From: Clostridiaceae bacterium | GTDB lineage: Bacteria > Bacillota > Clostridia > Saccharofermentanales > UBA5734 | Assembly (NCBI GenBank): GCA_012511525.1 | Contig: JAAZFW010000261.1 | Coordinates: 1 to 7,521, forward strand | DNA length: 7,521 bases | Direction of reading: 5' to 3' | In this document: piece by piece, positions 1 to 4,729 of the stretch | Numbering within the stretch: position 1 is the stretch's first letter | Layout of the letters: each line of letters starts with the position of its first letter | Position numbers and translations under genes: made by a program | Notes under the pieces: model-generated | Databases searched by the model: none | What the model was told of the DNA's origin: nothing | What the model saw: only the letters and a program-made list of their open reading frames with translations

Positions 1-1366
1 CCAGCCATGCTGTCGACAGGAGCAAAACCATGGCCCGCCAGGCCGGGCGCAGCCGATCCTCCCAGCGCCGCTCCAAACCGGCGGCGAGCCGCTGCGGCCA
101 GCCGGCGCAGATCGCGGTCAGCAGCGCGAGCAGGACGCCGTAGGCGGACAGGTCGTAGAGCGATTGCGCGTCTGCTAGGCTCGCACCGCCCAGACCAGCC
201 AGCAGGAGCAGGTATCGCCCGATGTCCGCCAGGCTGTCCAGGGCGAAAATCACCCAGCCGGCCAGGACAGCCAGCAGCGTATAGAGATGGCGCAGCGGGC
301 GCCACAGCCGGCTCAGCCAGCGCCCCAGCCCGGCTTTCTCCAGACCGATCAAAAGCCCGAAATAGAGCCCCCAGGCGACAAAGTTCCAGCTGGCCCCATG
401 CCAGAGGCCGGTCAGAAACCAGACAACCAGCAGGTTGAGCCAGGTTTTTATGGCGCCGCCGCGGCTGCCGCCCAGCGGCACATACACGTAGTCGCGAAAC
501 CAGCTGCCCAGCGAGATGTGCCAGCGGCGCCAGAAGTCGCTGACGCTGTCCGCCCGGTAGGGCTGGTTAAAATTCTCCTCGAAACTGAAGCCGAACAGGC
601 GGCCCAGGCCGATGGCCATGTCCGAATAGTCGCTGAAGTCGAAGTAGATCTGGAAGGCGAAGGCCAGGATGCCAAGCCAGGCGCCGAGCACGGAAAGATC
701 GGAGACTGGCGTGTCCCGGACGGTCTGCCAGAGCTGGCCGATCGAATTGGCCAGCAATACTTTCTTGCCCAGGCCGATGATCAGCCGCTGCAGGCCGGCG
801 GCGACCTGGGGGACTGTTTCGTGCCGCCCCGCCAACTGGTCGGCCACCGTGCTGTAGCGCACGATCGGGCCGGCGATCAGCTGGGGAAAGAGGCTGACAT
901 AGGTGGCGAAGGCCAGGAAATTCTTCTGCACCGGAACCTTATCCCGATAGACGTCGATCGTGTAGGACATCGTCTGGAAGGTGTAGAAGGAAATCCCGAT
1001 CGGCAAGGCCAGCTCGAGCGGCGCCAACGGCAGGCCGGCCAGGCCGCTCAGCGCCGCAGCGATGAATCCGGCATACTTGAAGACGCCCAAAAGGCCCAGA
1101 TTGACCGCCACAGAGGAGATGAGCAGGAGCCGCGCCAGGCGCGGCCGCGACCGGAAGCGTCCGATCAGGCGGCCGTGCCCGTAATCCACGAGCGTGGAGA
1201 AAACCATCAGGAGGATGTAGACCGGTTCGCCCCAGGCGTAGAAGACGAGGCTGAACAGCAGCAGGACCAGGTTGCGCGCCTGCCGGAAGCGCTGCGGCAC
1301 CAGATAATAGGCGCCCAGGCAAAGCGGCAGGAAGAAGAGCAGGAAAGTCAGGCTGCTGAACACCAT
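1..1366 (-). CDS. MBOAT-family (AlgI-like) membrane O-acyltransferase, C-terminus cut by window edge
   Basis: A membrane-bound O-acyltransferase of the AlgI/DltB type. The family moves acyl groups, usually acetyl, across or onto cell-surface polymers. The first 455 residues are visible, starting MVFSSLTFLL. The protein is strongly hydrophobic with about ten membrane segments. Family signatures are clear: LPIGISFYTFQTMSYTIDVY (residues 121-140), FPQLIAGPIVR (160-170), QIYFDFSDYSDMAIG (239-253), FWRRWHISLGSWFRDY (278-293) and WHGASWN (322-328). H323 corresponds to the conserved MBOAT histidine and H283 is the second conserved one. AlgI relatives run to about 460-520 residues, and the last visible part already looks like the final membrane helix, so few residues are missing. 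The ATG at 1366 is the only sensible start, because the next Met (54) lies beyond the first helix. It has no good ribosome site and follows the lipoprotein stop by 15 bases, so translation is probably coupled. The true substrate cannot be read from the sequence. Confidence 0.93.
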   Translation of the reverse strand, partial: MVFSSLTFLLFFLPLCLGAYYLVPQRFRQARNLVLLLFSLVFYAWGEPVYILLMVFSTLVDYGHGRLIGRFRSRPRLARLLLISSVAVNLGLLGVFKYAGFIAAALSGLAGLPLAPLELALPIGISFYTFQTMSYTIDVYRDKVPVQKNFLAFATYVSLFPQLIAGPIVRYSTVADQLAGRHETVPQVAAGLQRLIIGLGKKVLLANSIGQLWQTVRDTPVSDLSVLGAWLGILAFAFQIYFDFSDYSDMAIGLGRLFGFSFEENFNQPYRADSVSDFWRRWHISLGSWFRDYVYVPLGGSRGGAIKTWLNLLVVWFLTGLWHGASWNFVAWGLYFGLLIGLEKAGLGRWLSRLWRPLRHLYTLLAVLAGWVIFALDSLADIGRYLLLLAGLGGASLADAQSLYDLSAYGVLLALLTAICAGWPQRLAAGLERRWEDRLRPAWRAMVLLLSTAWL

Positions 1367-1381
1367 GGTGCGATGACGCCC

Positions 1382-1930
1382 TTAGCCGGCCAGTTCGTCG
1401 AAGATGGCTTCGAGCGCGTCGGCGTTCACGTAGGTGATGTAGACGATCAGGTTGCCCTCAGACTTGAGCACGGTCTTCTTGACGATCTCGTACTGGTCCG
1501 GCAGGTACTGCGACCAGAGCTCCTTTTGCTGGTCGAGCATCGTGTTAAGTGCGGTCTTGATGGTCTCGACCTTGTCCGCGGACGCCGCCTCGAGAACCAG
1601 AATCTGGGCTGCGTTGACGTTAAAGGTTGCCTGGATGCCGGTACCGGCGGCCAGGTCTTCCGATTTGACGTCGACCGCGATGCGCCGCTGGTCGGCCGGA
1701 ACGGTCATGTCTTCCGTGAAGTAGGCGCCCATCATCTCGTCGCCCTTGCCGAAAAGGTCCTCTTCGGTCATGTTGTCTGCCTTGGCGTCATCGACCATCC
1801 GGGCTTTGAACGCGGCGACAATCTCGTCGACGCCGGCACCCGTTGTCTGGGACGGGGCCTTTGGCGCGCAGGCGGCCAGGGTCAGGACGGCCAGGCAGGC
1901 GGCTAAAATGAAGCTTGTGAATCGTTTCAT
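1382..1930 (-). CDS. DUF4358-like lipoprotein paired with the MBOAT gene
   Basis: A predicted secreted lipoprotein of 182 residues. The N-terminus has KR, a hydrophobic stretch and a lipobox LAAC with the lipidated cysteine at position 21 (a second LAAC at 9-12 is too early). The mature part begins with VDEIVAAFKARM and holds the stretch AAQILVLEAASADKVETIK followed by a polar helix and NLIVYITYVNADALEAIFDEL at the end. This pattern matches, from memory, the DUF4358 family of Bacillota lipoproteins, which are often encoded beside MBOAT acyltransferases. Its biochemical role is not known; a helper role in surface acylation is an inference from the neighbour. It begins the minus-strand unit and is followed by the MBOAT gene after 15 bases. 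The start is supported by GAGG ending 8 bases before the ATG. Family assignment is moderately sure; lipoprotein status is very likely. Confidence 0.85.
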   Translation of the reverse strand: MKRFTSFILAACLAVLTLAACAPKAPSQTTGAGVDEIVAAFKARMVDDAKADNMTEEDLFGKGDEMMGAYFTEDMTVPADQRRIAVDVKSEDLAAGTGIQATFNVNAAQILVLEAASADKVETIKTALNTMLDQQKELWSQYLPDQYEIVKKTVLKSEGNLIVYITYVNADALEAIFDELAG

Positions 1931-1954
1931 GTCTCACACCTCGTTTGTTTTTTT

Positions 1955-1967
1955 GCTGCTTAGCAGC
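1955..1967 (-). other. Small hairpin plus A-tract in the lipoprotein mRNA leader
   Basis: GCTGC and GCAGC form a perfect 5-bp stem around a three-base loop. Read on the minus strand, the hairpin is followed by seven A residues (1954-1948) and then the GAGGTG ribosome site of the lipoprotein gene. The order is hairpin then A, so it is not a terminator in this direction. On the plus strand the T-tract precedes the hairpin, so it is not one there either. It may protect the 5' end of the mRNA, or mean nothing. No convincing minus-strand promoter was found nearby. Confidence 0.3.
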
Positions 1968-2004
1968 CTTGTGTTGGACGCCTAAGGCCGCCCGGATGTT
2001 CCCG

Positions 2005-2036
2005 GTCCGGCAGTGCGCCTTGCCCGGGCTGCGGAC
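2005..2036. promoter_or_regulatory. Imperfect inverted repeat spanning the -35 region, possible operator
   Basis: The left arm GTCCGGCAG (2005-2013) and the right arm CTGCGGAC (2029-2036) are complementary over 8 bp with one bulged G. They flank the -35-like TTGCCC of the antiporter promoter and partly cover its spacer. Inside lies the palindrome GCCCGGGC (2022-2029). The position suits a repressor site or a DNA hairpin, but GC-rich sequence produces such repeats by chance, so the role is only a suggestion. Confidence 0.3.
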
Positions 2037-2049
2037 GGCCTGCTATAAT
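2020..2049 (+). promoter_or_regulatory. Sigma-A/sigma-70 promoter of the antiporter operon
   Basis: A perfect -10 hexamer TATAAT at 2044-2049 is preceded by TG one base upstream (TGCTATAAT, an extended -10). TTGCCC at 2020-2025 matches four of six bases of the -35 consensus with an 18-bp spacer. The element stands in the divergent intergenic region just before the first antiporter gene and is an AT-rich island in GC-rich DNA. The expected transcription start is about 7 bases downstream, near A2057. The -10 includes the first two bases of the ATG at 2048, which therefore cannot be translated from this transcript. Confidence 0.75.
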
Positions 2050-2101
2050 GAATCCCAGACAAGCCAGGTTCGGCGCTGCGCTCCGATCCGGGATCTATGA
2101 G

Positions 2102-2617
2102 GTGGTTGCGATCCGAAAACTTGCCCGACGCTTGCCCTACATGCTCCTTTTCTCCGTCATCTGGGTGATCCTGAACGAGAAAATCGGCTGGGAACAAATC
2201 GTGACGGGGCTCGTTTTGTCGTTGGCCGCGCTGGCCATTACCGATTCGCAGCTGTTGCTGTCCGATTACACCTGGGTTTATCGCATCAATCCGCTTCGCT
2301 TGCTGCGCTATGCCGCCGTGCTGCTGGGGCAGATCTACGCATCCGGCTTTTCGGCGATCGTTCGGATTGTCCGGGGCCGCGACGATACCGACATCGTACG
2401 TTACGAAACGGCACTGGACGACGACCTTGCCGTTGCCTTGCTGGCCAACGCTGTTACCTTGACACCGGGGACGGTGACGGTCGACATCGGCGAGGAAGAC
2501 GGCCGCCAGCATCTGGAGATTCTGACCTTCACCCCGATGGCCAGCCAGGCTGCGATCCGCCGCCTGGAACGCATTTTAAGCCGTGAAACAACAGTAAAGG
2601 GGGAACCGGAATGCTGA
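2102..2617 (+). CDS. mnhE: Na+/H+ antiporter subunit E (MnhE/MrpE/MbhA type)
   Basis: A small membrane subunit of the Mrp/Mbh cation-proton antiporter complex; the family is needed for full complex activity. With a GTG start at 2102 the product has 171 residues. Two membrane segments near the N-terminus (LLFSVIWVILN and IVTGLVLSLAALAI) and a third around LLRYAAVLLGQIYASGF precede a cytoplasmic domain with the family signature LANAVTLTPGTVTVDI. The frame is open back to an ATG at 2048 (189 residues), but that codon overlaps the -10 box of the operon promoter. GTG 2102 has GGGA (2090-2093) eight bases upstream; this site sits in the perfect small palindrome GATCCGGGATC (2085-2095). An ATG at 2141 (158 residues) is a further possibility. 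The family call is firm, the exact start is not. The stop overlaps the mnhF start by 7 bases. Confidence 0.93.
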   Translation: MVAIRKLARRLPYMLLFSVIWVILNEKIGWEQIVTGLVLSLAALAITDSQLLLSDYTWVYRINPLRLLRYAAVLLGQIYASGFSAIVRIVRGRDDTDIVRYETALDDDLAVALLANAVTLTPGTVTVDIGEEDGRQHLEILTFTPMASQAAIRRLERILSRETTVKGEPEC

Positions 2618-2865
2618 CGGTTGTCCTGGCTGTGCTGTCGTTTTTCGGCCTCGTCGTGATGCTGCGCATTCTGCTTGGCCCGACGGTCTGGGACCGGCTT
2701 TTGGGCCTTAACTTGATCGCCTCCAAGATCCTGGTCGCCATCGTGATCCTGGCGCGGCTGATGGATCTTGCCTTTCTTTTGGACATCGCCCTGGTTTACG
2801 CGGTCCTGGGTTTTCTGGGCACCATCCTGATGGCCCGCTTTATCGAGAAACGAGGTGGCATCTAG
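2611..2865 (+). CDS. mnhF: Na+/H+ antiporter subunit F (MnhF/MrpF/MbhB type)
   Basis: An 84-residue membrane subunit of the antiporter, with three hydrophobic segments (about 2-21, 33-49 and 57-76). The family pattern RILLGPTVWDRLLGLNLIAS (residues 19-38) and the LDIALVYAVLGFLGT stretch before the basic end (ARFIEKRG) identify MnhF. In Mrp/Mbh structures this subunit packs with E and G in the part linked to sodium movement; that is family knowledge. The length is typical. It has a strong ribosome site, AAAGGGGG at 2597-2603, seven bases before the ATG. It overlaps the end of mnhE by 7 bases, and its stop TAG directly abuts the mnhG ATG. Confidence 0.95.
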   Translation: MLTVVLAVLSFFGLVVMLRILLGPTVWDRLLGLNLIASKILVAIVILARLMDLAFLLDIALVYAVLGFLGTILMARFIEKRGGI

Positions 2866-3180
2866 ATGACGTGGGTGCAAAACCTGCTCAGCGGCGTTCT
2901 GATCGGCGCGGCCCTGATTTTCATGGGCTTCGGTGTCATCGGCATGTTCCGGCTGCGAAATTTCTACGCCCGTATCCTGATCAGCGCCAAGGTCGATACC
3001 GTCGGGTTCCTGACCATGATGGCCGGGATCATGGTCTCGGCCGGGTTTTCGTTTTTCAGCCTCAAGCTGGGCCTGATCACGGCCCTTGTCCTGCTGACCA
3101 ATCCGATCGCCACCCATGCCATCGCCCGTTCGGCACACCGCAGCGGCTACCAGGTTAAACGGGGGCCGAAGGATGATTGA
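2866..3180 (+). CDS. mnhG: Na+/H+ antiporter subunit G (MnhG/MrpG/MbhC type)
   Basis: A 104-residue membrane subunit of the Mrp/Mbh antiporter with three hydrophobic segments (about 5-27, 41-62 and 65-84). The family signature is seen in GVIGMFRLRNFYARILISAK followed by DTVGFLTMMAGI and ALVLLTNPIATHAIARSAHR. The cytoplasmic tail is short and basic (SGYQVKRGPKDD). The start is set by GAGGTGG (2852-2858) seven bases upstream, and the ATG follows the mnhF stop with no gap. The last 8 bases overlap the start of mbhD. It is expected to sit beside E and F in the sodium-path part of the complex, by analogy with known structures. Confidence 0.95.
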   Translation: MTWVQNLLSGVLIGAALIFMGFGVIGMFRLRNFYARILISAKVDTVGFLTMMAGIMVSAGFSFFSLKLGLITALVLLTNPIATHAIARSAHRSGYQVKRGPKDD

Positions 3181-3715
3181 GAAGCTGCTCCTTGTTTGTT
3201 TGGTGGTTTTCGCCGTCGCCGCGGTTGTCACCGGCCAGCTGCGCCGGGCGGTCATCTACCTGTCGGTTTTTTCCCTGCTGGCTTCCCTGGCCTACCTGCT
3301 CTACCAGGCGCCGGATGTGGCGATCGCCGAAGCCGTGATCGGCTGCGGCCTGGCGACGGTGCTCTACCTGGCGGCGCTGCGCAAACAGCGCTTGATCACG
3401 ATCTACTATGTCCACGAACATGACGAGGACATCAACGACCGCTTGACCAAGCAGGCAGACCGCCTGCTGCGGGCGATCGAGCAGCTGCTGGCGGAAAAGG
3501 AACTGGAAACGCAGGTGATCCATACGGCCCGGCCAGGACGCGAGATCCTGGACCGTCAGGATTTTGACCTGCTTCTGGTCGAAAAGGACCAGCAGCTGAC
3601 CATGTACGGCCGGACCGAGGACTACCACCTGGATGCCGTCGAAGCGCTGCTGGCGAAGCAGAACCGATCTGCGGATCCGGTCCAGGTGATCCGGCTCGAC
3701 AGGGAGGTGAACTGA
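3173..3715 (+). CDS. mbhD: MbhD/DUF4040 antiporter subunit with a soluble C-terminal extension
   Basis: A 180-residue protein. Residues 1-72 form three membrane segments and match the MbhD domain (DUF4040), which in full-length MrpA lies in the C-terminal half: GQLRRAVIYLSVFSLLASLA (21-40), then APDVAIAEAVIG (46-57) with acidic D48 and E53 in or near the membrane, expected to belong to the proton path. Residues 75-180 are hydrophilic and not part of the core domain: a charged helix (EDINDRLTKQADRLLRAIEQ), then an alternating stretch with FDLLLVEKDQQLTMYGRTED (131-150) and a helix before the end. This tail is probably a separate cytoplasmic domain that I do not recognise. The frame is open back to an ATG at 3116, but ATG 3173 is preferred: the hydrophobic domain starts there, GGGGG lies 7 bases before, and the overlap with mnhG is only 8 bases, as elsewhere in the operon. 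Confidence 0.88.
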   Translation: MIEKLLLVCLVVFAVAAVVTGQLRRAVIYLSVFSLLASLAYLLYQAPDVAIAEAVIGCGLATVLYLAALRKQRLITIYYVHEHDEDINDRLTKQADRLLRAIEQLLAEKELETQVIHTARPGREILDRQDFDLLLVEKDQQLTMYGRTEDYHLDAVEALLAKQNRSADPVQVIRLDREVN

Positions 3716-3716
3716 C

Positions 3717-3986
3717 ATGGCGCGGTGGATCAAAGCCGTCGGGCTGGCACTCCTGGCCGGGCTGGTCATCTGGCTCTACGACCAGGGCCACGTACCGGCC
3801 GAACCCTTGGCGCTGGCCCAGTACCTTGGCGGCGCCCTGGCGGAAACCGGCGCGCCCAACCGCGTCGCGGCCATTTACCTGAATTACCGCATGTTCGACA
3901 GCCTGTTCGAGACCATGATGCTTTTGGTCTGCGTACTGGCGGTCGTGCGACTGTCATGGAGGGGGCATGATCCGGATGAGCCATGA
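3717..3986 (+). CDS. mbhE: MbhE-like antiporter subunit (split MrpA C-terminal part)
   Basis: An 89-residue membrane protein with an N-terminal hydrophobic helix (about 5-20), a short loop and a second helix (about 66-78). The signature GAPNRVAAIYLNYRMFDSLF (45-64) followed by E65 is the MbhE domain, which in standard MrpA forms the extreme C-terminus after the MbhD domain. Here both are separate small genes, as in archaeal membrane-bound hydrogenase operons. D61 and E65 are the acidic residues likely to matter for ion handling (family inference). It follows mbhD by one base with an excellent ribosome site, GGGAGGTG at 3702-3709, seven bases before the ATG. Its last 20 bases overlap mnhB. Confidence 0.88.
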   Translation: MARWIKAVGLALLAGLVIWLYDQGHVPAEPLALAQYLGGALAETGAPNRVAAIYLNYRMFDSLFETMMLLVCVLAVVRLSWRGHDPDEP

Positions 3987-4359
3987 CCGTTCGCTGTTCG
4001 GCCGCCTGATCGGGCTCTTGTACCCCTTCATGCTGCTGCTGTCGTTTTACATCATCCTTAACGGCCACGCTTCGCCGGGAGGCGGTTTCCAGGGCGGCGC
4101 GGTGCTGGCGACGGTCCTGATCAGCCGTTATTTAACCTATCCGGTTGCCGATTTTCGGCGCAAGCACCTGCAGATGGCCGAGAAGATCCTGTTCGGAGCG
4201 ATCCTGCTCCTGCCGATCCTGCTCCTGTTCAGCCGTCCCGGATGGCTGATTGCACCGTATGACCGCTGGTACCTGGTCGCGATGAACGTGCTGATCGGGC
4301 TCAAGGTCGGAACGGGCCTTAGCATCATCTTCTATCGCTTCGCGGCAGAAACGAGGTGA
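3967..4359 (+). CDS. mnhB: Na+/H+ antiporter subunit B (MnhB/MrpB/MbhF type)
   Basis: A 130-residue membrane subunit with four hydrophobic segments. The diagnostic motif GHASPGGGFQGGAV runs from residue 33 to 46; H34 and the glycine-rich loop are the conserved part of the MnhB domain. A later segment DRWYLVAMNVLIGLKVGTGL (98-117) is also typical. The start is either ATG 3967, with GGAGGGGG directly upstream at 3958-3965, or ATG 3976 (three residues shorter), for which the same site is better spaced. It overlaps mbhE by 20 or 11 bases accordingly. The stop TGA is itself part of the GAGGTGA ribosome site of mnhC, a sign of translational coupling. Confidence 0.94.
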   Translation: MIRMSHDRSLFGRLIGLLYPFMLLLSFYIILNGHASPGGGFQGGAVLATVLISRYLTYPVADFRRKHLQMAEKILFGAILLLPILLLFSRPGWLIAPYDRWYLVAMNVLIGLKVGTGLSIIFYRFAAETR

Positions 4360-4363
4360 CACG

Positions 4364-4729
4364 ATGAACATCAACGCCCTGCTTGACTGGATCAGCGGCG
4401 AGCATATCAGCCTGGTGCTGTTCTTTGTCGGCCTTTATGGGCTGACGGCCCGGCGAAACATGCTGAAATCGATCCTGTCGGTCGGGATCATGCAGGCCGC
4501 CGCCATCCTCTATTTCCTGTCCGCCGATCTGGCCGAAGACAGCGTGCCGCCGGTGGGGGAGAGCGTCGCCGGACAGGCGATGGCCGATCCGCTGCCCCAG
4601 GCCATGATGATCACCGACATCGTGATCGGCATCGGGGTCACCGCGATCGCGCTGACCTTGATGATCCACCTCTACCACCGCTACGGGACGACCAACTGGC
4701 AGAAGGCCCGCGACAAGAGGCACGAATGA
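4364..4729 (+). CDS. mnhC: Na+/H+ antiporter subunit C (MnhC/MrpC/MbhG type, NuoK homologue)
   Basis: A 121-residue membrane subunit related to NuoK of respiratory complex I. It has three helices (about 16-28, 36-52 and 82-107). The motif ADPLPQAMMITDIVIGIGVT, starting at residue 74, is the MrpC signature, and MLKSILSVGIMQAAAILYF forms the preceding helix. In complex-I-like machines this subunit joins the large antiporter-like subunit to the small E/F/G group. The loop at 53-73 (SADLAEDSVPP and on) is acidic and fits the family. It has a GAGGTGA ribosome site at 4353-4359, which includes the mnhB stop. Its own stop overlaps the mnhD start in ATGA. Confidence 0.95.
   Translation: MNINALLDWISGEHISLVLFFVGLYGLTARRNMLKSILSVGIMQAAAILYFLSADLAEDSVPPVGESVAGQAMADPLPQAMMITDIVIGIGVTAIALTLMIHLYHRYGTTNWQKARDKRHE

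Noticed and set aside
287..1906. A 539-codon plus-strand open frame
   Set aside because: It runs antisense to both the MBOAT gene and the lipoprotein gene, has a Q/E/R/H-rich composition without domains, and has no ribosome site. It is an effect of high-GC codon use on the other strand.
1947..1967. Hairpin next to a T-tract as an intrinsic terminator
   Set aside because: The T-tract precedes the hairpin on the plus strand, and on the minus strand the tract reads as A, so neither direction gives a terminator.
2097..2168. A 23-codon frame starting ATG AGG TGG, considered as a leader peptide
   Set aside because: It is out of frame with mnhE, overlaps the codons of its first membrane helix, has a purine site only 3 bases upstream, and shows no run of regulatory codons.
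3116..3172. An upstream ATG that would extend MbhD by 19 residues
   Set aside because: It would overlap mnhG by 65 bases, adds a polar segment absent from the family and has no ribosome site; ATG 3173 fits better.
2401..3255. A 284-codon minus-strand open frame across mnhE, mnhF, mnhG and the start of mbhD
   Set aside because: It is antisense to four conserved genes, and its charged, repetitive composition is typical of antisense frames.
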